Shown piece by piece: positions 50,409 to 61,612 of a stretch of 64,000 nt of DNA (the stretch's first letter is position 1; each line of letters starts with the position of its first letter). The DNA is from Haliclona indistincta (Eukaryota; Porifera; Demospongiae; Haplosclerida; Chalinidae), in the NCBI GenBank assembly GCA_964017065.1, contig OZ024787.1, forward strand, positions 13,026,044 through 13,090,043. Reading direction: 5' to 3'. The notes beneath the pieces are model-generated. The model did not search any database. It worked only from the letters and a program-made list of their open reading frames with translations, and had not been told where the DNA came from. Both the position numbers and the translations under genes were made by a program.

Positions 50409-51360
50409 AGCACAGGTCCAGAGAAATTGTGTAAGCAAGTTATGGAAGCTATCTATCGTGTTCAGTATGCATGGCTGTACTGAACAATGTAGACACGCCC
50501 AGTTGAATTGTGGTTAGCACTGATTGGCTTCTGACTGCATAACTAAAGCACTGCATTGTGATTGCTGTACAGAAATCCTGTATACATGCATCTGCATGCA
50601 GTTGCTGTGTTGTGGAATGGTGGATAGTTGTGTTTGTAGATATACTGTCATTTCACCGAGGCATCTGCACCTTAGGTGCTTCATTCAAGACAGCTTTCTA
50701 TCTGTCACACTTTCTGAGAATTAACGAAACATTTGGATCGTGCTGTAGTGGTAGGTGTGCCACATAAAGCAGCAATTAATTTTATGAATAAAATTAATCC
50801 CAAAAACATTTCCTGCGTTATGCGCAAAGATACATTACTGTATCAGTCAAACTTAGCTGGCACCGACCCAGTACCCTCACGCATTGCATGTGAGACACAC
50901 ATTAGAGCACAAAATAACAACAGATACATGTACCTGGTTTCTTAAACATTATTTTAATTTCGTGCATTTAAGTTTATACTCGTGAAGCAAGCAGCTCTCA
51001 AGTGACTCGTAGTTTATCTGTGCATCACACATTGAGTACGATACAATACACACACTCGCGATCACACATAAAGCAACTGCGAGTTGCGTGCGTGCAGTTG
51101 TAAACTTGCTCGTGAGCGGTACTGTAGGTGCCACAACAAACTGACCCTACAGTATTTCCTTATGACACTGTATACTTCCGTAATATTTGCATGTTCCATA
51201 TAAATTAGTAAGATTACTAAATCTGACACATTGAACTGAAAATGGTTGACATGTCATCGTATGGAATGAGGAATGAATCAAACTAACATGATAAATTCAC
51301 TAGTGTATTGTACCTTGAGATATGTAATAAACAAACTAGTGAAATTACAAGATACAATGA

Positions 51361-51389
51361 AGCACCAAAGCGGTGCTGATGCCTCGGTG
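51361..51389 (-). other. 3' terminal hairpin and subterminal inverted repeat of the Helentron
   Basis: AGCACC (51,361-51,366) and GGTGCT (51,372-51,377) form the stem; ATGCCTCGGTG (51,379-51,389) is the partner of the 5' terminus. In rolling-circle transposons such a hairpin signals the end of strand transfer. Confidence 0.85.
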
Positions 51390-51799
51390 TGATAGTATAG
51401 TGTTGTGAGGAATATTATTTGAAGGTATAATTGAGCGAGTTAAACATGAAACATGAGGAAGAGGGAACTTGTTGAGAATGCAGTTGGGAATTGTCCAGCA
51501 GTCCTCACTCAAGTTTGATCGATTATAAATCTAGAATGCGCACGCGCACGAGCATGCAGATAGTGCGCATGCGCATCCACAAAATTATTGGGATCGCTTA
51601 CGCTTATATAAGCGCGCATTACTCAGTGTGCTGCCGTTGTCTGTTGATTGCGATTTTGCGACAGAGTACTTCGTGACACTGAGAGTACAGTTCCAGTACG
51701 ACAGTCATCATCTACCCCGGGCACCACCGAGCTCACACAGTTTTGGACGAACAGCCGACCCGTTGCAACTCTCGAATTCAGGTGCAGCTCTCACTGCTC

Positions 51800-52870
51800 A
51801 TGTGTGACATGGCTAAAAGGTCTTATGCGAGTTTGGAGAATATTGACAACCCGAATTCAAGTGCAAACGTGCACGGCGCAGTTGTATCCATATCTCCGGT
51901 GAAAAAAGGCCGAAAATGTTTGTTTTTTGATGGTGAATTTGCCGATGATACCAGTAAAATTCGCCTTGTTGGTTTCGATGCTTCGCAACAGAGGAAACTT
52001 TCTGAATTTCATGATAGACAAGTGCCCGTCGAACTACAAAACTGTGAAATTAAAAAGTCTCGCTATGCTGACGTTTATGATCTAATGCTGAGGAGCAGAA
52101 GTAGAATCAAAGAGTCCAGTCGAGATATCAATGCAGCATCTTTGATACAAGATCACGATGCTACGGTTGAGGCGGCTGAAATACAACTGGATCGCTTGCC
52201 TGACATCGACGTATTTGTTAAAGTCACAGTCAGTGCTAAAGTTAAGGAAGTGAAAGATGCTGAAGCAATAGGTGACAAGTTGAAGCAGGATGTGATATTG
52301 GCTGATTCGACAGGTTTCGCAAAGCTTACCTTATGGGAGGAGTATGTAACATCACTGATAGAAGGAAGAAGTTATCGTTTTAAAAATTTAGTGGTCAAGT
52401 CTTATCAGTCATCAAAGTACTTATCGAGAGGAGAAGGAACAGATGTAGACAGCATTAATGATATTGGGATAGTTGCTACCACAAGCTGTGTTGCCGAAGA
52501 ATGCTGCAGCACTACCTTGAACAACTGTATTGTTGTAGGAGTTCCTGAGTTGGAGACTTATAAACTATGTCTAAAATGCAAGTCCCGTGTGGAGCCCGTA
52601 TCTTCCTTATTGGGCAGCTGCTCGAATTGCCGTATGATGCAGCGGTATAGCATTTGCACTGACAGTACAACGGCTAAGCTTTTGGTGATGTATGATGATT
52701 CTGGGTCTCAGAGGAAAATGATGCAGGTACTTGTTTTCGGTGAAAACCTGTTACACAAGTGGATTGGAGGCGAAACCAGACATGAAGTTACACAGGAGTT
52801 ACTGTTAACTGCACCTGCAGTGAGCATTGAAATCTCTGAAAAGAAAGTAGTTCAAGAAGTTCATCTCTGA
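51800..52870 (+). CDS. RPA-like single-stranded DNA-binding protein (356 aa) of the Helentron
   Basis: RPA proteins coat single-stranded DNA; copies carried by Helitrons are thought to help rolling-circle transposition. The chosen ATG starts MCDMAKRSYASLEN, close to the first usable start in this frame. Residues about 10-105 and 130-230 read as two OB-fold-like segments (VHGAVVSISPVKKGRKCLFF; VILADSTGFAKLTLWEEYV). A zinc-ribbon pattern follows near residues 255-280 (CLKCKSRV...CSNCRMM), as in the C-terminal RPA1 fold. It is intronless and converges on the Rep-helicase gene. A continuous open frame suggests recent activity. Confidence 0.8.
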   Translation: MCDMAKRSYASLENIDNPNSSANVHGAVVSISPVKKGRKCLFFDGEFADDTSKIRLVGFDASQQRKLSEFHDRQVPVELQNCEIKKSRYADVYDLMLRSRSRIKESSRDINAASLIQDHDATVEAAEIQLDRLPDIDVFVKVTVSAKVKEVKDAEAIGDKLKQDVILADSTGFAKLTLWEEYVTSLIEGRSYRFKNLVVKSYQSSKYLSRGEGTDVDSINDIGIVATTSCVAEECCSTTLNNCIVVGVPELETYKLCLKCKSRVEPVSSLLGSCSNCRMMQRYSICTDSTTAKLLVMYDDSGSQRKMMQVLVFGENLLHKWIGGETRHEVTQELLLTAPAVSIEISEKKVVQEVHL

Positions 52871-53758
52871 CTCAACTTGCTATAGCTCAAAATTTGTAGT
52901 TATTCCCGCTGTGATATACCAACTGTGATTTTCTTCCCACTCTGTTCTAAACTTTAATATCAAAATGTTGTCAAGTTGAATCCTCTGCATTTTAGTATAG
53001 TTCCGTTACAACTAATCGCTTTGTCACATGAAAGTGTTCAAGACTCAGTTATTGGGCGTGCCTGGAATTTTAGCTGGGTCGGTTGTCACATTCAGTTGTG
53101 ATTCTTAGCGTGAGCATGCGCACTTGCGACATCATGTGTTCATATGGCCATGCATGGATCCGGAAAATGGATGATAGACTTTGCCACGTCCTTGAAACTA
53201 ATACCTGTTCCCGTTGGCTGACTATAGACATTCTTGGTGGTTCCGAACAGCGAAACAAATCCAAGCATGTATCAGTATAAAACAACTGTAAGCTAGCTGA
53301 TAAACGCATAATATGCATAATATTTTATTCTTAATGTACATGCATGCACGCGTAAAATGCCACTGGTCAAAAAGTTAACTTTGATTCTTGGTTTCTTGGT
53401 AACCACCAGATCATAACAAATTCAATTATAATTATTTGATCATTAAAATTTTAGTGAGAGTATAATAATGAAAGTCGGTGTAAATCAAAGTCAGTGTGAC
53501 TCTAATGAATTTACAAAAACATAGTTATAATAACAAGTACAAAATCCAGAACCAATTTTTACAAGTAAATTGTTACAGAAAGTAAAAATGAAATATAAAG
53601 GGAATACTTCAGAATACATCCACTATTGTGGCAACAACAGCTTATTATTAATAAGCTATTATGTTCATCACTAGCACTCCCAATTGGTTGATTTAAAAGC
53701 TGATATGAATAGCACATTAGTCACAGTTCATTGCTTAGTCAGCGAAGTGAGATGACAA
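52871..53758. other. Space between the convergent Helentron genes
   Basis: AT-rich, with no open frame of note. Both genes end into it, so their poly(A) sites should lie here; AATAAA-like strings are present but not assignable. Confidence 0.6.
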
Positions 53759-56700
53759 TCAGAAACAGTACACAGGAATAGAACAATAAACAGCATCATG
53801 ATCACTATAGTACACATCACGGACATTGAATTGCACTTGGTTGCTAGTAAAGTACACATGATCTATCGAGGTAGCTCTGTCAGTAGTAGGCTCATTCACT
53901 AGCTGTACATAACCATGCAACAACATTAATGCTTGTAATTCAGAAACATGATCACTATGCAAAACATCATCATTAAAATCACCCAAGATAACAGTTGGTA
54001 CACCAGTAGCACTAACATGCTGCAGTAATCTAGTCATAAGCTGAACAAGCTGTCTCATTGGTACACTTGGTGACCTGTATACTACTGCTACTTGTAGTCT
54101 CTTGTCAGCAATAGACAAACATGTTACAAGACTTTCAATACCATTATGCACAAAGGCCACAGTATTATCAGGCTGCATGATATTAGGCACACATATCATA
54201 GTTCCACCCTTGTGATCATTCATTGATCTATCACACCTCAACACCACATCATGATCAGTGCTAGTAACAGGTGATGGCTGTGCTGGGGATAACCAGGTCT
54301 CACAGAAACACAACACATTAGCACTCATTAGCTCAGCATCTGCTTCTATGTCTGGTAACTTTGAAACAATTGATCTAACATTCAACAATGCAACAGTAAC
54401 ATGGCTTGTACATGGCAGACACTGTATTGGTGGTATTGTCTGTAACAAGTTGTCACACAATCTAGTCATCTCATCATCAACCAATTCACTCTTCCTAATG
54501 GCTTTAGCATTAAAATTAACAATATGTAAACCACTCAATGACTTCACTCTACTCAGTGCTACATATATCTGCCCAGCATTGAACCTAGTACCAATCATAT
54601 TAACAACAATAGCATCTAGTGTCAATCCCTGTACTTTATGAATAGTAGTAGCCCATGATAGTGTTAGAGGGAACTGTAATCTTGTAATCTCAGCACCACG
54701 CTTGCCTCTAGCTAGAAATGAAACTTCAACTTTGCTCACAGGTACAGCATTGGGATACATTGTACGAAACCTACTAGCTTGATGAGCTGTCTGACCAACT
54801 TTCTCACAGTCAAACTTCACAAGCACAGTGGTTACATCATTGTTATCATTGGTGACAATATGGACCACCTCCCCTCTGGCACCATTAACCAAACCATCAG
54901 ACACAGACACATTAGTGGTCAGCATCACCCTGGCACCAACAGCAATATTCAATACACTGTGTAAACCACCAGTTTCTGTTCTTTTAGAAGACAATGAGGC
55001 TAGATCAAGATGCTTAGTTTGACCTGTCACAGCATCACTAGCTTTCACAGCATACCTCCTGACTGCACTGGGTATTCTCTTCAACATACTATCGTTATGC
55101 TCATCTACATCAGCATTCAGTTTGTACACATGCAATGCTTCACTAGGATAGTCAGGGCTATCAGGGGATACCACTCTAGACTCTAGTACAGCAATATCAT
55201 CACTGGTACAACTAGCAGTTCTCACTCTACACAACAACTCAGCAAATGCACTGTCACCTCTTTGCCTCATAATCTCATCAAGCTCTAACATTTTAAACTC
55301 ATCTTGCCATATTGAACCAGACTTGTACAACTGAGCATAACTGTCTCTAACAGTACTGAACAACATGGGCTGAGCAACAGGTGGTAATTGATACAAGTCT
55401 CCCACAGCAAGCACACTCACTCCACCAAACATTACATCATTAGGCACTCCTTTAATCTGTTGTAATCTTTTGTGTACCTCTAGTAACATGTCAGCACCAA
55501 CCATACTCACTTCATCAATAATCAACAACACTAGCTTAGATAGCTTGCTACGCAATGTGTTCACCTTCTCACTGCTAAGAGGCTGAAAACCACCATATCT
55601 GCTTTTACCCAATAGAAATGCTGAGTGTAGTGTCATACCATTCACATTAAAAGCTGCAACACCAGTGGGAGCTGTTAGCAATACCAGTACATCATCAGGC
55701 TCTACTGACCCAGACTGCTTGATCAACCTAATAGTATCAGACTGTATCAACCTAATCACATGAGACTTGCCCACACCACCAGGACCACTCAAGAACACTC
55801 TATATGGCTTGATGTGTTCACCTTTCTTCATAGCTAATACTGTTTGCTTACACCAGTGTCTATGGTACATGATCATTGCTCTTTGCTTACTATTCAGACC
55901 TCTCATTAGCTCTCTATACTCATCAGGTGGTATTACAGCAGGATTAGCAGCACCTTCATATCTAACACTCAAACCACCTGAACCTGTAGTACTACCTTGC
56001 ACTAGGTTAGCATTGTCTATCAAATCTTGTTCAGCTAGTTCAGTCAGTGTCTCAACACCTTGTTCTGCTGCTTGTGCATTACTAGCTTCAGTACTAGGGG
56101 CTATCTGACACCAGGCATGCTCGGGTCTATTATCATCATCAACATTAACATTCTCTATATCCTCATTAGTGTACTTGTTCTCATTCTCTATCACAACAGC
56201 TCTAACCTGCTCATAATGCTCAGCATAACTAGCACAACCACCCAGCAGATCAGCTTCTTCATCATACCATGGGTAATACAACATCAGCTTTGCTCTATAC
56301 CAATTGCTAACATCACTATCTTTATTGTACTTCCTAAACCTGATCACAGCTTGTCTTCTACGCTCATTCATCAGACCATAACCACCAGTTAGTGTAATCT
56401 TCTTAGTACTACTCTCACTATCAGTGTCTGGTAATTCATCATTATACACTTCATCATCTTTCTTATTGTAACATGTGGAATATGAGGCAGCAAATTCAGC
56501 TAAACACATGTCCTTCAGCTGCTGTGGTCTATGCATGTATCTGTCTACTAAACTCTTCTGAAACACATCACTATCTTCCCCATCCAGCTGATCTATTGCA
56601 TCACGTCCCTTAAGAACAGCAATTCTATCTTTCTTAACATTAGTATCAACAAACACTACAGCTCTACTCAACTGCTTCATAGGCAATGACAGCAACCTAT

Positions 56701-59700
56701 ACACAGCTTCCTGGGCACTAACCTCCCTGTGGTCTAGAAATGCTGAACCAATCTTTCTCAGCTGTGTTCTAAGCTCATCTGTTCTCACTTCAGCTGCTAC
56801 CTGCTTTAGCAATACACCCATTGATTTCTCTGTCTTCATTATGTATGAAGCCACATACATCACACAAGCATAGGCATCTAATACATACTGTATATCCATG
56901 TTGGCTTGCCATGCTAGCATAACAGAGGGATTGTAGTTATTAACATTCTGCTCATTAGGTTCACGCTTCAACAACACAACATTACCACCCTTAGTGACCT
57001 GTAGTGCTTCAATATACTCATCTCTATCAACACTAGCTCTGGTCAGTACATCATCAATAGTGGCATTAGGGTCACAGTCTGGCAGCACTTGCCGTACTTT
57101 ACTCAACACACTCTGAGCTTTATCATACACTTCACCATCACTACATGGACTAGCAATGACTGTACTAGGGCTAGGAGGATGAGGGAAATTGAACCTGCAG
57201 CGCTTGTTTCTCTTGCAATATGAGGAATGTCTATGCTGCTGGACCATCAACAAAAGCTCTTTCAATTTACAATCATCAGCTGGAATAGCACATGACACAT
57301 ATTGATCAATGAATGCACACACATCTTCATTACTATCCACACCATACTTGGGAGCATCTTTCACCCACAGCACACAATGAGCATGTGGTGACCCTCTAGA
57401 CTGAAACTCAACTCTTATAGCATAATCAACAATCTCACCCAAAGGCTTGGCTTTAGACTTTAGTACATCTTGGAAGAAACTATTCAACCTGTATTGAAAG
57501 TGTCTAGCTGCTGTCACAGGGTTGCGTCTTAACCAGTTACTCTTCTCATCAAATGACAATGCTGCTACATCCTCATCACTGTAATTAACACCATACTGTC
57601 TAGCAATGATCTGTATCATATCAGGCCACTTCATATCAGCCGCTGACAGAGTAAAAAACCATGTAGGAGTACCAAGCTGCCTTATCATTGCTAACAAGTC
57701 ATAAAATGTACGCTGGTAATATGGTGGGGAACCTCTAACATTCTTCAGGAACCTGTAAGCTTTGTCAGTACGCACATTATCACTCATAAATGATTTGTCC
57801 TTCACTTGAGAAGCTGTAATCTGCTGGGTAGGCTTCTGTCTCCATGCAAAGTTATTACCATCATCAAGCACTTGCTTACACTCAACAATATACTGAGCAA
57901 CAAATAGGTAATCCAAGTCTCTAGCAAACCTACCATCAATATCCTGTAGACGTGCATTGAAATACTTTCTATAGGTAATCTTTCTCTCTCGCTTACTACC
58001 AAAACCACCTTCACCATAACAAAACTTATCAGGGTTACACATAAGCTCAAAGTTGGGATCTGACATGATAAACAATGGTTTCTGTCCTTCAGCTGGGGCA
58101 ATGCTCACTATCTGGTCAGGGTTCTCTAGTGACATCATACTAGCATGAGTACCACCAGTAATCTCTAGTCTGTGCTGATCACCAGCTGCTATAGTCTCAT
58201 CATCAATCTCATCACATTCATTATCATTGGATACTGGGAGGGTATCGTTAGCAACAGTATTGTCTAGAATATCAAGACCAACAAAGTGATATTGCAGTAT
58301 CAACCCAAGGCTCAGTGACTGCTCACATACATCACCAATAGGAGTATTCACAGCAATACTGGTACCATCATTATTAGCACAGTACACAACAATGTTCACA
58401 TTAAACATGTTACACATGGCTGCTATAGCAATACTATCACCCCAGGCACCTTCACTTAATTTTCTAACATACTTCTGATAGCGCAGCTCTTGCTGTACTA
58501 CAGGGTCTGTAATGGACTCAATGTAAGCATCTTCCTCATCAGGTGGTTCATTGTCAGCATTATACCCATCACTGCTAGATACTGACTGATGCACAAAGTC
58601 ACTATAGAAATCACCATAACGTGACAAGTACTGGCACACAGCTTGTCTCAGACTACTAGCATCAACAACATCACGACCTAGATACTGAAGCTGGTAAGCA
58701 CATGCACTGAACAAACAATTACCATCACTAGGCACATCATGTATTTCAAATCCTTCCTTTCTAGCAAACACTTTCAATGCATTAGTATAATATGACACTG
58801 GATCACTAGGGTTGATAGAACTATTACTAGCAACAGGTGGGTCGTTAACTGTAGCGATACTAGTATTGTCATCATGTTCCATACTCTCTGGCTGCTCTAA
58901 CATGCTCATAGCAAGCTCTTCATCATCAGCAGCAGCACTCTCTACCCAATCATCAGCAATGTCTACATCAGCATACAATGTGTTGTTTGCTTTAAGCCAC
59001 TTCAATGCATTGATCAATTTCTGAGGGGACACATAGTCATACAAATAGTGACCTTTGTACAATAGCTTACGCTTCAGTTTCAATGGCACTAACTCACATT
59101 CAGAAGGTAGTCTTGGTAACATTGTACACACACGGTCTATCTTAGATGGTACATTAACAGCAGGACCATGTATACACCTCTGTTTACCACTAGGCAGTGC
59201 TACCATCTTCATGAAGGGTACACGCAATGATATCAATCTTTGCTCTAATGCATTCAAATGTGACAGCTCAGCAGGCTCATTATCTAGTTCCATCCCATTA
59301 GCTTTAGCTTGTACTGGCAGGTTACCTCTAGACAAAGCCCCATCACATGTCTTACACACCCACTGTTTACCTTCACTAGTAACATAAATATGCTCACACA
59401 ATTCCCCCATCAACTCTGGACTGGCTTTAGTGTACTTGATAGGATTGAAACCAATAACTGAATGCCTGTACAACATCCTATGACAACATGTACACACAAA
59501 TTCTGGACCAATTTTAACTTTTGCTAAAAACTCATGGATGACTACATCAATTGATTCAGACCTAACTGTAGACCTGGCAATAGCTTTTACACAACGATTT
59601 TTTTCTTTGCGTTGTTCAGTATCACTTTCAGTCTCATTAGCTCTCTTGTTAGCTTTGCACAATCTATTACTAGCTCTACGCAATTCAGTATCACATTCAG

Positions 59701-60892
59701 TCTCATTAGCTCTCTTGTTAGCTTTGCACAATCTATCATTAGCTCTACGTAATTCAGTATCACATTCAGTCTCATTAGCTCTCTTGTTAGCTTTGCACAA
59801 TCTATTACTAGCTCTATACGTAATTCAGTATCACATTCAGTCTCATTAGTTCTTTTGTTAGCTTTGCACAATCTATTACTGGCTCTACGTAATTCAGTAT
59901 CACATTCAGTCTCATTAGCTCTCTTGTTAGCTTTGCACAATCTATTACTGGCTCTACGTAATTCAGTATCACATTCAGTCTCATTAGTTCTTTTGTTAGC
60001 TTTGCACAATCTATTACTGGCTCTACGTAATTCAGTATCACATTCAGTCTCATTAGCTCTCTTGTTAGCTTTGCACAATCTATTACTGGCTCTACGTAAT
60101 TCAGTATCACATTTAGTCTCATTAGTTCTTTTGTTAGCTTTGCACAATCTATTACTGGCTCTACGTAATTCAGTATCACATTCAGTCTCATTAGCTCTCT
60201 TGTTAGCTTTGCACAATCTATTACTGGCTCTACGTAATTCAGTATCACATTCAGGCTCATTAGCTCTCTTGTTAGCCTTCCTATCTCTATCATTAGCTTT
60301 GCGTAACTCACACGTCTCCACAGTTTCCTTACTTCTCCTGTTTCTTATTTCAACTTTCTTACACCTCTTGCTGCTAAACAAATATCCACACTCTGGACAC
60401 TGTGACTTTCTGCAATGGCTAATAGATTCACACTTGGGACAGGTCTTATGCAACGCCATGTCTGCAATAAAAATTGAGTAAAACCTGCAGAAATCTGCAC
60501 TATAACATACTGGCTGGAGCTGGCTGAGAGTTTCCTGTGGCTAAAACTGGCAGAGAGTCTCCACGGGTTGGAACTGGCCGGTTATCTAAAGGCCCAGGGT
60601 TGACTTCGACGTCACCAGCAATGAGGAGAAGAAAGAAAATAGTTGCAGAGTAGGGACGCCGTGAGTGATAAAAGCACGGACGAGTACGGAGAACAGACCG
60701 AGTATTGAGTGAAGAAACAGCCAAAAAAGTAGGGATATGTACTACTGAGACATCTTCCACAAATGCTTGCTGTGCTCTTAGAAGACACAGCAGAAGTGTA
60801 GCCAAGGCAAGAATATGTCTGGGTCTCGATCTGACACGATGACTGGTCATCTTGATCGACCTGAGCGTGATGAACTTGAAGTCCTTGATCAT
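53759..60892 (-). CDS. Helentron Rep-helicase polyprotein: 2A leader, repeats, OTU, HUH Rep, SF1 helicase, EEP
   Basis: Exon 1 (ATG at 60,892 or 60,850, to 60,511) encodes a basic, hydrophobic leader and a 2A-like motif. A 49-base intron (60,510-60,462, GTATGT...TTGCAG) joins it in frame to the main exon (60,461-53,759). That exon gives a zinc ribbon (CPKC...CPEC), about ten 23-residue repeats, then in the 2,013-residue uninterrupted part: an OTU protease (DGNCLF near residue 360), HUH Rep (SRGSPHAHCVLW near 802, YxxxxY-type YACVMYVASYIMK near 980), a Pif1-like SF1 helicase (GPGGVGKSH near 1340, IIDEVSM, ALSRVKSLSG) and an EEP endonuclease (ILGDFNDD near 1940, SDHDA at the end). An extra TA near 59,816 in one repeat shifts the frame, so as written this copy is interrupted there. 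All other domains are intact. Confidence 0.88.
59597..60280 (-). repeat. Coding tandem array of 69-base units
   Basis: About ten 69-base units encode NRLCKANKRANETECDTELRRAS. Several alternate between RAN and RTN, indicating a 138-base higher-order dimer. The array contains the frame-shifting TA near 59,816 (CTCTATACG instead of CTCTACG). Confidence 0.92.
60558..60602 (-). other. 2A-like ribosome-skipping motif
   Basis: The leader exon encodes a Leu/Ile-rich stretch (FFLLLIAG) followed by D-V-E-V-N-P-G-P. This fits the consensus D-(V/I)-E-x-N-P-G-P at which ribosomes skip a peptide bond. It would release a leader of about 85-100 residues from the Rep-helicase. It fits the 2A family fully, but activity is untested. 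Confidence 0.85.
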
Positions 60893-60901
60893 GAACAGCA
60901 A

Positions 60902-61423
60902 ATGGAAACAGCCACTGACAACTTGATTCGCACTGTATTTCAGGTCGCTTCGACGATAATAAACTCTCTGAACATTCCACGTGACTTTATCATGAAAATA
61001 AGGGCGTGTACGTATCTAGCTGCATGGGCGCGGCCAACAGCACACGGTTGCTAGCAAGCTTGCAGCTTTTGAATCACGAGCTGCATTTTGCATCCGTTAC
61101 TAGTAGATCTTCCACGCTGTTCACAAACTCACTGGCTGCAAGGCAGCCATCTGTAGACAACTTTGTCTTCAGAGAAGTCCACCAATAGCCATCCAGGTGA
61201 GGTATTTACGCGGTAACTTACGCACTAAGCTTTAAAATCAAACTTCTGAAAATTCAAATCCGAGCAACTATCGATTTCTACCCGTGTTGCTTGTTTCAGC
61301 GATTAGTTTTCAGCGAGCTACGAGAAATCGTTGCGACAGACTGACTGAATGAATGAATGAATGACAGAATGACTGACACCACGATTACTGTATGCCTCGT
61401 GGCTCCGCCCACACCGAGGCATA
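60902..61423 (-). promoter_or_regulatory. 5' region of the Helentron
   Basis: About 520 bases between the Rep start and the 5' end should hold the promoter. The outermost 170 bases match the 5' parts of the non-autonomous copies near 49,332-49,384 and 49,950-50,035 (GCAACGATTTCTCG and GAGGCATACAGTAATCGTGG). A GAAT run lies near 61,345. No TATA box was assigned. Confidence 0.55.
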
Positions 61424-61612
61424 ATAACTACATTATACTATAATCCACATCAGTTGAGCTGTGACCATACAACTACCAACAACACAACACTACCAGTTGA
61501 TAATAACACTCACTTTGTTACTGACAGACGGGTCAGCTCCATGTAGAATGAGGAATTTGACAGTATCAAGATGACCATATTGAGCAACAAGATGTAGTGG
61601 AGTCCAACCATC

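Larger units (their letters stand above)
49332..50684 (+). mobile_element. Non-autonomous Helentron (1.35 kb) with a nested second copy
   Basis: Starts TATGCCTCGGTG and ends with CACCGAGGCAT (50,654-50,664), the hairpin GCACCTTAGGTGC (50,667-50,679) and TTCAT. The first paralogue has the empty site GATTTCAAG near 16,092, showing insertion between two Ts with no duplication. The first about 50 bases and the TCTGTCGCAACGATTTCTCG block match the 5' end of the autonomous element near 61.3-61.4 kb. There is no coding gene. Confidence 0.88.
51357..61423 (-). mobile_element. Autonomous Helitron2/Helentron, 10,067 bases
   Basis: In its own (minus) orientation the 5' end at 61,423 reads TATGCCTCGGTGT. 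The 3' end carries the inverted copy ACACCGAGGCAT, then a hairpin AGCACC-GCTTT-GGTGCT, then TCAT at 51,357. This asymmetric terminal repeat with a 3' hairpin is the hallmark of Helitron2/Helentrons. The first paralogue preserves the empty site GATACAATAACTAC (about 16,728), so it inserted between two Ts without target duplication. It carries a Rep-helicase gene on the minus strand and an RPA-like gene on the plus strand. Confidence 0.92.

Noticed and set aside
54258..59387. Several 60-113 codon plus-strand frames within the Rep-helicase
   Set aside because: Shadows of the 2,013-codon minus-strand frame.
59855..60481. 208-codon Leu/Ser frame opposite the Helentron repeats
   Set aside because: Antisense shadow of the 69-base coding repeat; it has the same period and no independent features.
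60815..61054. 79-codon plus-strand frame opposite the 2A leader
   Set aside because: Antisense to the leader exon, no homology, and leaves the element's promoter region.
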